A DNA stretch of 64,000 nucleotides, taken from contig JAFFJZ010000001.1 of the NCBI GenBank assembly GCA_018340375.1, positions 62,116,001 to 62,180,000 of the forward strand, read 5' to 3'. The stretch is from Gonatopus flavifemur. Its lineage: Eukaryota; Arthropoda; Insecta; Hymenoptera; Dryinidae. The notes beneath the pieces are model-generated. The model was not told where the DNA came from and did not search any database. It saw only the letters and a list, made by a program, of their open reading frames with translations. Position numbers and translations under genes: made by a program. Shown one piece after another: positions 37,086 through 50,734 of this stretch (position 1 is the stretch's first letter; each line of letters opens with the position of its first letter).

Positions 37086-38019
37086 AACAATTACACAATT
37101 ATGTGAATCAATATTCATAGGCTTTCCCTTGTTTCCTTTCTTTGATTTTATCAAATATTCATTATATCTTATCTTATCTCTAACCACTTGCGTCAAATAG
37201 CAATATGAAAACTGCTAGAGTCGTTATCGTTATGAATCTGAGAACTGTTTTTGATGATGAAACATAGAGATTCCATGAGACTGATAAAAACGAAGAAGAA
37301 AAAGAAGAGGAGGAAGAATTCCTACATTCGATTTACCATCTTCTTTTTTACAAAATCTCATACGTATCGTTTTCTTCTTCTTCTTACGTACGCGCTGTAT
37401 TTGAAAAATCAGGAAAAAAGAATACGTATATATTTATATATATATAATATAATGATAAAAGAGGATTAATACGGATGGTTACGTTCGAGAGGGAGATAAG
37501 AGTACAGGCGAGAAATGATATTGACACGAGAGGGTAGATTTCGAGTCCTTGATACAATCGGGGAACCGACTGGTCGCGATCAGCTCTCTGTCCACCAAAA
37601 TGAAGAGGAAAAAAATCCAAAATCCAACTACGATCCATCTGCTGAATTGAGTGAACTCTGTTCTGGTTTATACGGTGAATCAAATTCATTGCTTTTCAAA
37701 TATCATCGAATGAGAAAATCATTCATTTTAGTTTCGATGTAACATTTCGACGTTTTGGACGCGAAATGATTGTGAGATTGATCGAAGAGGTTGGTTGAGT
37801 TGATATGCTGCTATGAAACAAGTTATAACGTATTTTCATCCCCGCGGTCAATCATTTGTCTGTATTTAGTGACGTGCATCCAAGAATACAGTGTTGATTT
37901 TATAAAATCAAGGCCAACATTTGTATATTGAATTAACAGTTGAACGAATAGAAATATGATCATATTTAACTCAACGAGCTGTCTATTTTAACAAAAGTCT
38001 GACACGCGTCCCTGTAGAT

Positions 38020-38660
38020 ATCTTTAGCGTGTTTTGCAGCTGAAAGATGTCCTCAAGACAAGTTGCACATGCCAAACATGTTGAGGATATCTTTTAGATG
38101 AATCTTATACAGGAATTGATCTGAACGTGTTGTAAAAGATATTTAAAACATGTCCAAAAGATATTGTGTGATACAAAATGTTTATTGGAGTATCTGGAGA
38201 TACCTGAAAGATGTGACATCAGGGATATCTCCGAGTCATTTCTTAAAGATGTCTGAAGATATTTTACCAAGGATATCTACAAGATATCCTTCGAAGATAT
38301 CTAAAAAAACATCTTCGAGATATCTTGTTGACGGTTCAAAAGCATTTTAGAAATGTATTTTTCGAAAAATACATTCTACTGATCTAAGTTTTTTGCAGAA
38401 ATCTATTCATGTCTCAAGATATCTTTCAGACGAGTGTAAGATTTCCTGATCAAGGGGTTTGGATATTTCTTAGAGGTTTGAAACACGTCTTAGGTCTACA
38501 AGATATCTGATGATTCTCTGCTGAACCAAGGGGTTTACAGATGTCCACAAAATTTGTAAATACATCGCGACATCTTAAACTTGTCTAAAAAATATTTTAA
38601 AAGATCAATGTTTATTTGGACTGTTTTCGGATTCCAAAGAAATTTTTCAGATATCTAAGA
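38020..38660. repeat. Cluster of AGATATCT-type words
   Basis: The stretch has an unusually high density of AGATATCT, AAGATATC and AAGATGTC words in both orientations over about 640 bp. Similar words occur in the foldback at 56454-56573. It is probably an expanded or degenerate repeat. Confidence 0.6.
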
Positions 38661-39841
38661 GATATCTTCTGCTTTCATTAGGCAAATTAATTTTCATTTT
38701 ATATACAAAAAAGCTACTCTTTTTCTGGAAGCAACCAAACTTTACATTTGTTGAAAATTATCCAGTTCTTCCTTTAAGGAATAATGATTTATTCCTTGTT
38801 AATTCTTATATAATCACGCAAAGAGCATGACAAAAGAGTGAATACTCTTATAAATTGAATGAAATTTTATATTGGGGAACAACTTGGTCAGAATGATATT
38901 CAAATGACGTTATTTTTCCCTGAAAATTAGTCAACGTAACATGATTTCGACTGAATTATTCTGGTAGGGTAATTTCTTGTATGAAATGAAAAACATGGTG
39001 AAACGTCACAGAATTTCATTCTGAACTGAACGAGCTTTTGAAATTCACTCCCTCTACCGACATACTACGGAGGCAAGATTCTTCGCTTCCGGGGTGTTTT
39101 TTTCCATTCTGACGTTGCATGAGGGTGGAATTGAAAATACCGAGAAAAAGACGTTATACTCTTTTGGATTGAACTTAGATTTCAAACATCCGGTGCAAAA
39201 CCTGGAAAAAAGTCCAGGAAACGGTGAGGAGATATCAGAGATTGAGATAGTTCCGTGCTATGGCGTACAGTAGTTACAAATGCTAAAAAGCTGATCAGAG
39301 AGTTGGAGACGAAGTTTCTGTGTGGCAAAATTCTTTCCTCGCATTCGTTTATGTTTTACATGGCGCAAAAGTTCCATTCATCCGTAAAATTCTCATTTTA
39401 GGAATTTGGGAGCATTGTGCGGTGGTTTGGTTTCTCAGGACTGTATAAAATAATTTCATGTAAGAACTCGTATTGTTTAATATTCACGCATTCAATTAAC
39501 GTGCCCCTTTGATACATTCATCAAATTTTTATACGGGAATTTAACTTTATATACTGGGAATGCTTGTTGACTGCTTGTAATGTTATTGTATACTAATTTA
39601 ATTCCCACTGGAAAGTGTGAATCCATGTTCGAAAATCAAAATAATGCCCCCAAAAGTGCATGCAAAAAAATGTCTAGCTGTATCAGCTAAATTTCAGCTA
39701 TTACCGCTACACGAAGAAAAATGCCACTCGAAAGTATAAGAATTTTTGTTATTTTCTTTAGTAGACTAAAAACTGGGAGGTTCATAAAATGAATTTTTAC
39801 ATAAAAATATGGAAGATTACGAATATTGTAGATAAAGTACA

Positions 39842-40010
39842 CTGTTAAAAATTGGCGGTGTTAAAAAAACTTCACATCAACAAGTGTTCTTTCAACACCA
39901 CATGGTGTTATTTTCACACCGTAAAGTTTTATTCTCACACCGTTTGGTGTTATTTTGACACCAATTTTGGGGTGGACTTGTGTAGAATTTGCGTGGTGTT
40001 GATTTTCTGT
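39842..40010. repeat. ACACC/GGTGTTA motif cluster
   Basis: TGGTGTTATTTT and TCACACCGT units alternate about every 30 bp, giving several short palindromes. The left edge, ACTGTTAAAAATT, matches the end of the 47698-48696 element. Confidence 0.55.
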
Positions 40011-43000
40011 CAATTTTGACCCTGTTGTGATACCGCATTTGTTACATGCATGTGCGTAATGGGTAGGATTGAAATTTTAAACGCTGAACGTTCAATTACA
40101 TAAAGCGTATAATAAAACTCAGTTATTCATTCGTAATATCCCGTATTTTCATGTAGAAATCCATTGTCCAAACCTTCCTGTTTCTGGTTTAGCAAGCAAA
40201 ATAAGACAAACTAGTATATTTTTTCTCTAAACATTTCCTGAGAAAACCAAAACACCTGGGAAAACTTAGCTTTAGCAGTTAAGAAGTAGCTCTCCTTCTC
40301 ACAGCTAATTCATTTTTCCCTGTGTATCTTTTTAAAAGTCTAGAAACTGTATTTGTTCAATTCAGATCCGTTGAAATATATCTTTTAATTTAATCCTTCA
40401 AATCCTGAAAAATATAATTTTCACATAAATTTTCTATTTTCCGGTTATCAATGAAAAGATTTGATTGATTTAGATCGAATATTTCTGGATTTGAAAGATT
40501 TAATCCGACGTGGTGATGAACGATAAATCGAATCAAACGAAATGTGTTCCTTACTCGGTAGAATGAAATATCGGAGAAATAATGAATTATTCAACAAAGA
40601 ACGATAAAGGCAGATTTTATATGTATGGTTTATATGAAATTGTTCTATCTATATAAAATTTCTGTACAATCATTTTCCCATTGAGAATTCCATATAATTG
40701 TCATAATCGCAATGAATGACCATATCATCTCAACCAATTCCACATAATTCTTGACCACAAATTCAATCAAGAACAGAGTTCCCGCAGGCAGGATCTTCTC
40801 TATGTACAGTCCAATAAATATAACACCATGACAGGAAAGGAAAACACGAAAAAAAATCGAACGAATAAAAACGAGTGTGATATGACTGCTGATTCGGCGT
40901 AGCGTACTAAAGTATGATCGGTGCAAAATCAATGATGTGATAACTTGTGAGTTCGCCTCACCGTGTACGCGTGATTCTATACGTGTTTCGTAGATGATCA
41001 TCAGAATCTCTTACGTGGGAGAAAATAATCATTTCGAATCACGGAAGGTGAGTGCAAGGGTTTGAGGGGAGGTAGGGGGTTGGTTTGGTTTGGGTCTAAT
41101 AAATAACTTTCACCTCGTTTTTAATGTTGTTTTGCGGGTCAAAGGGGGTTGATGGAGGGCCAGGCGAGATTAAAACGAACACGGGACGTTGTCACAGGAG
41201 AATTTCACAGCATGGCACTTCGTCTCGTGATTCTTCATCCACTTACTACGATTCCAGGAAAACCTTTGTGAGAGCTTTTCAGTGGAAAGAGAAAAACGTA
41301 CTAAACGTAGGATCTGAATCGAACCTAACACGTACTTTTTTTCAAGGATATCGAATGATCGAAGGAAGAGGGAAGAGGAAATCAACAGAAATATGTGGGG
41401 TGAGGCAGAAGTGCGTGTGTTTATTTGTAATTGTTTTTGTGAAGTAGTTAATGTGTATTTGATTGTTAAATTTCAGATTTCGATTCAACGAGTTCCCGTC
41501 GTTTCTTTATATTTCTCTCTTCATCCACGAAGAATATGAAGTGCCATACTTTGCTTATGTGAGTACAGTTTTTTGGTATGGTTTTTATTGTTAATATCTG
41601 AAGATTTGAATGTTTATTGAGATAGGAGTTCGATTATTATGTTCTTGATACACTGTAAAAATTATACGCAATGATCGGGAACTTTTTATTCAAATTGGAT
41701 TGAATTTAGTTACTACGATTAAAAAAGAAAAACTCGTATGGTGAAATACAATTGTTAATGCATTGAAGAATTTGAGTTTCCTCAGTCTGGGGAATTTTTC
41801 GATACTGGGGAGAGAACAATTTTATTATTCAATATTCGAATTAAATACGGAAAAATTTGTTCCGATCAACTCAGTAACTCAAAGGGGAAAGTTACTGCAT
41901 TTATCTGGGAATGGAGGAGGGGTTAGATTTGTAATATACGAAGACATTTTTTACAGTGTATCTTACACTGAAGAATTTTTCATTGTATAAAGTCCCCAAA
42001 TACCATGCACAATGAACTACCCCAAGAGAACGCAGACCTTGCACGTGAAATTTAGGTTCATCGCAGAGGCGGACCTTGGTTTTTGCCGCCTCTTATTAAT
42101 TTCCCACGACAATATTCATTACCAAAAAATGTTGTGTTATTACTTGGAATTTATTATTCTCCTGAAAATTATTTTTAAATTATTAAATTTAAAAAAAATT
42201 TTTCCGACCCGATTGCCGCCCTTTCACGGCCTGCCGCCCCTGCGCCATGGCGCCGTGGGCACAGGCCATGTTCAGTGGAAGTCTTCGGAAGTTCCATGCA
42301 CTTCTATTGATCATTCTTTGGACTTCCGTGTTCTCCTGGGATAAAGCACGTGATCAGGGATACAATTATTGTAAACCCCAATTAAAGTCGTAAATTCCCT
42401 AGCATCTCATCAACGAACAGGGAATCAGAAAAAATTCAACACGGTTAAATAAAATTCATTGAACATTTTGAACAAGGCAAAATTCTTCCCCACCGGGGAG
42501 AATAAGGATCTCTTCTTTACTCAAGAATTTGAATTTCGATTATGTGAAAATCTGACAGAATTCATGAACAACCAAATACAAAATATCACGATAATTTATC
42601 TCTCCAAGTTAGTAAGGGGTTTCATAGGTGGTTATGCCATGCATGCGTTGTTAGCTGCGTATGCTTTTTCCAGCCGTTGTTTTATTCTGCGCCCTGTCTG
42701 TTCCAAGAGTACGTGGACAGCTGCAAAACTCAAAAAGAGGCAAAAGATAGAACATCGTGAGGGAGGAAAAACAAAAAGAACAGAAGTAGAGGGACTCTCG
42801 CTCAAAGGGAAAAACAAAAAAAGAAAGAAAATACTAACAAGCGATTCAGCGATCGATTTCGTAACCGTCCGTTCTATTTTCCATCTTTTGATTTTGCACC
42901 GCACAACATTATTACGCGCGAATGCAGTCTTTCACGTGCTCGCATCATAATTTGTTGCTGCTTTTATTGATCCTAAAATGATAAATTATCTTCCCTACTA

Positions 43001-44261
43001 TCGATGTTTCAGTCTCTTGATGATTCTCGTGAAGACTCGAGGTCTCCCCGTTTGATTTATCGTTGTGAAAAATTCTCTTCCACGCGGAAATTGCAAACAA
43101 AAAACAATCCGGAACACAAGAATATGATTCGCGTCTGCTCTATATAAGCTTACCCAGCCCTGACTCGAAAGTCTTGAAAAGATAGTCTTGAAAAGCATTC
43201 TCATTAATTTCTTTGGCGAATTAGTAGAAAGCTCGATTGACGCTAATTGTATTTTGCGTTATTTATTAATGTGGAGAGAATAAATGAAATAAAATAAATA
43301 AAATACAAGATAGAAGAGCGAAATAAGAATGGGATATTGTATAATAAAAATAATGAACGGCGAGAGGAGGTTTACGGGACGCAAAAGAGGGGAGAAAAAT
43401 TCTGCTTACGGCACTTCATATGCTACGCGTATAAAAAAGAAGGAATTACTTGTTTTCATAATTTTTCCGCGCGTTGACAAAAAGTGTTTCACGGTGAACG
43501 GGTGGTATCGTGTCAGTTGATTTGGTTAATAATAGTAATGTCGTGGTAATAGGGACGAGGAGAGAATTAAATGAACGGAAAGATGTGTGAAAAAAATTAA
43601 ATATGAGAGGGGGAAACGGACGAAAGAGACCAACGAGACAGGACTGATCAAGATTATATCCACAGTTGCTTCAGTTTTGATTCATGAAATTTATGAAATT
43701 CGATGAAATTAGTTTCCGTATTCTGATAGTTGAATTGAAGTCCTTTGGACGGCGTTGAATATTTTATTCTCAATCAATGTGGATTGTGTATATTATTTTT
43801 TTTAGTTCGTTTCAAATATTTTCCACATTTATAGGAATATTCAATGCTACACCAACGAAATTGCAATTCAACTGTATTCATTCTTCTAAACAATCCTCTA
43901 CATACGCTACCGTGACATCGAAAATCCAAATACTCTGTTTTCCATCTTCTACTGAAACAGTACTCGCGAATAGGTAGGAACAAACGAACAAAAAACCGTC
44001 CCAAAGGATGGCAATGGTAATTTCTCAACAAAAAATGTAAAACGCACATGTAGATGTATGTGTATATATATATTTACATATATATGCGATAAGAAAAAAA
44101 AAACTCAGACAACACGAAGATACAGAGATGCTGGGAGACGTGCGACTGATGTTACTCTCCCCGCCCTGTATAGGTAAACTTTGTCTAATATATTTTGTTG
44201 TTCGTATTTCTTTGGTTGTTGATATCTTTCTTGTTCTTATAAATGTTTTATTTTCCTGTAC

Positions 44262-44362
44262 CTCGTAGTCCCTCTTTCGAACTTCACGCTCCAAATCCCA
44301 CTTTTGACCCTCACAAAGGTAGACGCGTTCGTAATACATTTTGCAAATCTCCTTCAAATCGT
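44262..44362 (-). CDS. wupA: Troponin I mutually exclusive exon D (DLKEICKMYYERVYLCEG type)
   Basis: The fourth alternative is 101 nt, after TTTGTAG and before GTACAG. It completes Asp and reads DLKEICKMYYERVYLCEGQ, then KWDLEREVRKRDYE. It is the version most like the canonical insect TnI (EICEEYYERMYICEGQKWDLE in Drosophila), so it is probably the widely expressed form. Length and phases equal those of exons A-C. Joined to the constant exons it gives the 214-residue core isoform. Confidence 0.95.
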
Positions 44363-45504
44363 CTACAAAGAATTAACATGGACAGTCATTCTATGATTCT
44401 GGTATATTTTTTTGGGATACTATTTTCTGACTATTTAAATCTATCATATATTTTCATTCAAAGAAGAAAAAAACATGATAAAAATGTACATATTATATTT
44501 GATAAAAACATAAAGTTATGCTACCTACTCCTCGCAAACTCCTTGCTAGATAAATCATGTGTTTCACACAATAATGAACAAAGAAGAAGACAATATAAAA
44601 ATAAATCCCTTTTCGGTAGAAAGCAAAAGAAAAGAACATGAAGTTTCTCAACTATTTGCTTTTCCCTCTCTTGTCAAATAATTGAAGAGGCATAATAACG
44701 GTTGAACGGGAAAACAATATATATACGTTAAAAAGATTATTGAACTTCGATAAAACCAGAGAACGTGACCTGCTCTGAAATCTCTCCTTCCGTGAAACAT
44801 AATGGTGATTGAAACATTGATTCCTCTCGATCGAAGAATAAAATTCCATAGATACCATTGTCGATTTCTCTCGTAATTATGAAAGTCTATTTTTCGAATT
44901 TGATAAATGTTTCATCACTATTGTATTGTATTCGAAGCTGTGCGCTGAAAAAAACAAGGGGAGATCTATCTGTTCCTGAATTTTATAAGCAGCTGTATTT
45001 GTTCTGTATGAAACCTTTGACACTGTATGGAAAAGAAAAACAAAAGACAAATCAATCAAACGCTCGAATTAACACTCTTTCGGCTAAGAAAAAAAACCCA
45101 GCACACGTGATATCGTCAAACTGATATCATCAAATCACGTGTACGATGAAAAAGGAAATAAAAATAAAAACAAAGTTTGAAATTGTATTATAGCGTATAA
45201 GTTGAGAGATAATCGTTATTGAAAGTAATCACGGAAAACCAATCTGTGCAGCAGCGACAGCATCATTGTTGCCTAAAGTTGTTCGCTTGGTTTCATTGAT
45301 TTTTATTTGATTTGATTTATTTATTGATTTATTTGTCTATTATTATTATTGGCAGGCTTTTTCTCAATTTTCATACATCGGACCGTCCGCGGCCGATATA
45401 TGTATACATCAATGTATAGAGAATATATTTATAAATATATATATATATATATGTATAACGTATGTATGAATATATCGGCCCATTCATCAAAGCGGTGTAT
45501 TTAC

Positions 45505-45605
45505 CTCGCAAGTTTTTACTCTAATTTGCCTCTCGAGGTCATATTTATCACCCTCGAGATCGGCCACTCTCTGCCAATATGTCCTGCAAATCGTCTGCAG
45601 CTCGG
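45505..45605 (-). CDS. wupA: Troponin I mutually exclusive exon C (ELQTICRTYWQRV type)
   Basis: The third alternative is 101 nt, after TTCTAG and before GTAAAT. It completes Ala and reads ELQTICRTYWQRVADLEGD, then KYDLERQIRVKTCE. The ELQ-IC start is closest to the Drosophila form ELQEICEEYYERMY. A Trp replaces the second Tyr of the YY pair, and there is a second Cys near the end (KTCE) where the others have KDxE. It lies 3.6 kb from exon B, a gap enlarged by an inserted repeat at 47698-48696. Confidence 0.88.
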
Positions 45606-47697
45606 CTAGAAGAATAAAAATTTACCAAGAGAAGAGAACAAAATAAGAGATAACCTTACGGGATTTTTCTTTTTTTTACTACCCGCGCATTTTTATGATT
45701 TAGAGATATTAAAACGAGCGAAAGGTGTATCATGGAAGTTGAAAAAAAAGAAACAAAGAAGATAATAAATGAGTGGGGTACACGGAGAGAGGAGGAAAAC
45801 AAGAGAAACTTGTAATTTATCTTTTGTTCTCGACAATTTGCGGAATATGCTATCGTTTGAATTGAATTTGAAATGAGTCACACGGATAGTGAGGAAAATG
45901 ATATTTATTCCGAGATAATTATCATCGGATTTTAAATTTCTATGCAAAGAGGGAGTTTACGATATCGTGCTACAAGGAAATACATGGCCAAGGCTTAGAG
46001 TTCTAGAGATCAATTTCAATTGGGATAACTCGATGCATTGCGAGAACATAATTCATTCATTATTTTGAGTCTTCTTCTCATCCACTGCAATTTTTTCTCA
46101 CTTTTTGAGAGATTTCCCCAATTTGCGTCATTTAACGAGTTTTTTTTTATCAATTCCACTATGCCGTTTCGTTTGAAACCGTTCGTTTGAATTTTCCAAG
46201 AATTTTGCCAATTTAAAACTCAGAATGCAGCACTTCCGAACTGCCAATATTCTGGAATTCTAACACAGGTCTTTGAAAAAGTTCTATTCTCAATTGGGGA
46301 CGGAAATTTGAAGAATGTCATATATACAAAAAAAACTGCCAAGAAAGTTTGCAAAAACTAAAAAACAATCTCATTGAAGTTATTTAAAACAGTCTGAAGA
46401 AATGCCATACCTATGAACTCAGAAAGTACTTCGAGAATTATCAAGTTCGATCTACTTTGAAGAAACCGACCTATCAAATCGAAGAACATTTGGTGCATGA
46501 AAACATTGTCCAGTTTTCAATGAAATTTCTGTTCGAAATTTTCAATGATTCTCACACTCAAATCTTATCAACGAATGATGAAATGAAAATTGAATTAGAT
46601 CTTTGTCAAATTTCAACAATGCTTTGTTGAATCCAACGTGTTTCTTCAACTAAGGTGTAACTGAAAAACGTAGGATACAGCTTAAATTGAAAATTCAAAA
46701 TTTCCAAGAATTCCTACAAAAATAAGGTTTTAGGTCCTCAAGTTGGAAAATTAATGTTGTTTAAACTGATCATTTTTAGCAAAAATATTCAGAAATTCAA
46801 GATCCTGGATGAATATTGAACTCTCTCCGTGTACATTTTTGAAAACCAACTAGATAAAATAAAATCAAATAAAAAAGAGAATATATAAAATGTAAAATAG
46901 ATATTATCCAAATCTACTCGCACACAATTTACATTTGATTATACCAATTCTACCATCATACCCAACTTGCATTACGATAATTCACAGATGATACTGTGTT
47001 AGAATACGTTTACCACGCCACTCCCAAAATAACACGATTAATCAAATAAATACGTTATCAACTGCAGCCCCGATTATGATATATCTAAAATCATTACAAA
47101 ATTTATCAAAAATCTACGCGCATGATTTACTTCTTCTCTTCTTATTTTAAATGAAATATTCCAAGGATCATTCGAATTGGGCACCGCGATGATCCAGCTT
47201 CAAGTGTAATGTCAGCAATCAAGAATTATTCAATCGAATATATGTCTTTTTATTTTATTGTATGGATACCAAAAGAGAGTACGTCGTCGGGGAATGTTCG
47301 GGGATTGATGTGAAATTGTGGGATACTCGTCGCGGTTTTTACGTTTTCTCATGTTTGCCAAAACTTCATGTGACTTCTTTGACCGATTTTCTCTTTGAAT
47401 AATGTGGCATTTCGCCAGGAGAGGAAAAGAAATTTCTCATGTGGTTACAGAACTTTTGCGTTCAAAGATTCTGAAGATTTTATAGAAGAAATGTTTGTAA
47501 TTTTTAATACCTATCATCGCTGTTGTCAAGTCGAGAACTTTTACAATACCACTTTTTCCAATTCTTGTTGCATGGAAAATCATATAATTAATACGCCAGG
47601 ATATTGTAGACTACAACCAAATTTGTTTATATAACATTTGCATTTGTGTACAGTACATTCGAATGTTATCCAAGAACGAATGTAGGATAAAATATAA

Positions 47698-48696
47698 TAC
47701 ACTGTTAAAAATTTCCGCATAAATTTTAATGTAAATCTACTGGGAGATTTCTTCGAGTACGTAACTGACAATTCATGTACAGGTTCCATATATTAAATTT
47801 AATGTACATGAATTTTGAATTTAATGTATGAATATATGAAATTTGTGTATGAATTTTCATTCGCGTTCCAGAAAAAAACTTCCAGTAAATTTTCTTTGAA
47901 ACTCATTAAGGACCTAAAAATTAAGGACCTTCGAGCGACAGATGAAACATATGATATTTTTCGCATCCTTCTTTTATAAAATATGTAAGAATTACAAATT
48001 TCAAATATGTGATAATAAAATACATGCATGGGATTGCGCACTGTGAATGCAAATTCTCATTCCATATTGGTTCTGAAATATAGGAAGCCAAATTTTCTGA
48101 ATTATAATCTTCAATCGTAAGAATTTTCCATCGATCCCATAATTTTTCAGAACCACTATGAAATTAAAATCCTCAATCCCAAGCATGTATTATATCATCG
48201 TATTCATAAAATTTTTATTTCTCACGTGGTTCACGAAAATATTTCGCGCAAAATTTCGTACCCTTCTCCAACATAACCTAAAATTTGTGTACGTCCAGGA
48301 AACGTCCAAATACGTTTCTCAGACGTCCTTCGGAGGTTTCCTGGACGTACACAAATTTTAGGTTCTGTTGGGGTTCAGTGTCGTTCAAGCACTCTCAACG
48401 AAAAGACTCGTAGAGTGTAATCTCATGCGATTAGGAATAATAATTTCAAAATTTATAATCACAAAAATATTATAATTATTCAATTTATTCACTAAATTTC
48501 AAACATTATTGATGGTTATGTTATTTTCTCAAATCTTCATCGATTTAGTCTGAGTTAATTTTGAATGTACTGATACTTGAAATTGTAATTCAATTCCACA
48601 TGATTTGAAAATTAATGTAATGATACTTGAATATCATTTCATGTACACTGGTACATTGAGAGTGCATTAGAATTCAAGAAATTTTCAACAGTGTAT
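47698..48696. mobile_element. 1-kb element with ACACTGTTAAAAATTT ends
   Basis: The left end ACACTGTTAAAAATTT is mirrored by AAATTTTCAACAGTGT at the right, about 1 kb apart. Internal sequence is AT-rich with many ATGTACAT-like words and no credible transposase. A smaller hairpin is nested at 48268-48371. It sits between alternative exons B and C. Confidence 0.65.
48268..48371. mobile_element. 104-bp hairpin element, CCAACATAACC ends
   Basis: CCTAAAATTTGTGTACGTCC at the left is exactly mirrored at the right by GGACGTACACAAATTTTAGG. The arms are nearly perfect over about 40 bp and repeat the ACGTCC word. The low divergence implies a recent insertion. Confidence 0.8.
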
Positions 48697-49209
48697 AAAG
48701 AAATGAATGTATGATTTCATATCTTAGCGTAATATTTCGAAATGTTCAAAGGTAGTTGCTCAACGTTCTCATAGATACAAACGTAACTCACAGGATATAT
48801 TGTATAATCCTGATAAGAGGATACGGTTTCTATCGAATTCTCGATGGCAACGATGATACTTCATCGAGATTATACAACTTCGTCTCGATGTAACAATTAA
48901 ACACGTTCAAAGCGTATTATTTGAATTCTCATATAGTAGAAGTCTGTTTGAGGTTTCAATGGGATTCGACTTTGTTACAACATCGCAATTATAGACTATT
49001 TTTAAAGAGATACTATTTACAGAGTTGAATACTTGATACAAAGTAATAATAATTACTTGTAATATTACACTTGAAGCTTATAAACTTCTTCAACGAACAG
49101 ATCAAAAGAATAATGACAAAATAATTCAAAAGAGAATTGGCATTAATTGCAGCTTGCAAGTTCATCATCACATATCTACTTTTGTTTGAAAATTGAGTGG
49201 AAAGAACAC

Positions 49210-49310
49210 CTCCATATCCTTTTTAGCCACTTCATATTCAAGATCGTACTTCTCCTCCTCAAGAGCGATGATCCTCTTATAATATTGATGAATGGTAGAC
49301 TTGACGTTTG
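49210..49310 (-). CDS. wupA: Troponin I mutually exclusive exon B (NVKSTIHQYYKRI type)
   Basis: The second alternative is 101 nt, with acceptor TTTTGGCAG and donor GTGTTC. It completes an Ala codon and reads NVKSTIHQYYKRIIALEEE, then KYDLEYEVAKKDME. Phase 1 in and phase 0 out match the other three exactly. Like exon A it lacks the Cys residues of exons C and D, so A and B look like one pair and C and D another. That is comparable to the paired 6a/6b organisation of Drosophila, although I cannot establish one-to-one orthology. Confidence 0.9.
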
Positions 49311-50734
49311 CTGCCAAAACGGGATAACTTTGAAAAAACACGTTTAAATACAAATTCCCACCCTTACTCCATCAATTGTTTCACGAGTCAAATGAACGAG
49401 CAGTTGCTTTTTATACACAGACGATACAATCGATATTACGCAAATTGTACAAACTCGATGTTTTAATCCGTAATTATAAGCTTTGTATATATAAGTTCTT
49501 ACAATAAAATCAATAGAGGACAGAAAACGATAATAAATATACATATAAATATAGAATATACTGCTGTACGATACCTGGCTACATTCAATTACACAGGAAT
49601 ATTCGCTGTAAACGTCATAATATATAATCACCTAAAATTATACATTCACGTGAATAATAATCAAGCTACGAATTCACGAAATTCATCGATGTAGACAGAG
49701 AGATCAAGGAATACTGGAAAAGTAGAATTCACGTAGAATAATCGCGCTGTAAACGTTATATAGTATCATTTAAAAACAATTATCATCATATTGAATCGAT
49801 CGATTGTCGTTAGGAATGTGAAGGAAGAAGACGAGTAAGTGATACCTCTCGAAGAGTGCATAGATAACAGGTGTGTCAGTGAGCATAGAGAAAAAAATGA
49901 AACATGATGTTTGTTTACATGTATAATACATATATCAATTGATGCCCGATTAAGAAGAAATAAGCGTGTTGCGAACGACCATTTGATGAAAAAACAGAAA
50001 AAAAAGACAAAAGTCAAGACACGTCGACATAGAGAAGCAACGGACAATCAACGAACCAACGATTTATAATTTTGTTTTTTTTTTTATTCATTATATCAAA
50101 ATTAGCGTGTCAAATGAGTCATCATTATTCGTTGCACAGACGCCACAAGACGGAAGTGTATTAAAAAAAAACAAAAATGATAGAACGATGTGATCCGCGG
50201 TGCACAGGTGCGAAGAGAAAAATTATTAAGAAAGAGAAGACGAGAAGAAGATCAAGAGTTTGTGTAACGTATGTTAGGGCCAAAGAAAGTTCTGTTTTTT
50301 TATGTATATATAAATAGAAAAAAAAACGTGAGATAACGAAACCACGTAAGTGATGCGAAGCTCGACCGTTTTTACGCCTAGTTGCAGAATAATCATTTGT
50401 CCATCATTCAAGGGAGAACTTTTTTATTTGCTTCTCTCTTGCTGATAGATTTCAGGCCTAATCAGATTGGAATCCAATAATCCGAACTTTTGAGTGAATT
50501 TCAGGGTTTCGATGTAACAGGAGTTTGAAATTTCATCAAAAGTTCTCGCTTGGAGTTTTGTATTTGATAAAAAAATTTGATCGAAAATTGAAATGACAGT
50601 GAATCGTGCAACTAGGCTGGAACGGTTTGTGTACTTAAAAAATGCAACAACATTGAACATCGTTATACGTATAATTTAATCGGCGCGTTTGTATTATATT
50701 CATAGAATTTGCGGCTGTATTTTCTCTCAAATAC

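Larger units (their letters stand above)
36246..44261 (-). other. Large troponin I intron after alternative exon D (8 kb)
   Basis: The intron holds the G-rich stretch at 41058-41093, the GGTGTTA motif cluster at 39842-40010, the GATATCTT cluster at 38020-38660, a CCACACA foldback at 36999-37085 and a GC-rich patch around 42050-42260. No further TnI exon was seen. ORFs of up to 163 codons are present but lack splice signals or recognisable domains. Confidence 0.6.
45606..49209 (-). other. Troponin I intron between alternative exons B and C (3.6 kb)
   Basis: AT-rich intron. It contains the element at 47698-48696. I looked for a fifth 101-nt exon with the D-K-x-DLE core and saw none. Confidence 0.6.

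Noticed and set aside
42050..42260. GC-rich patch with GCCGCC and GGCGCC words in the large intron
   Set aside because: Considered as an exon or CpG promoter, but it has stops in all frames with no splice context; probably a repeat remnant.
42459..42950. 163-codon plus-strand ORF, the longest in the window
   Set aside because: Low-complexity Lys/Arg-rich middle, no recognised domain, inside a troponin I intron and open on the other strand too.
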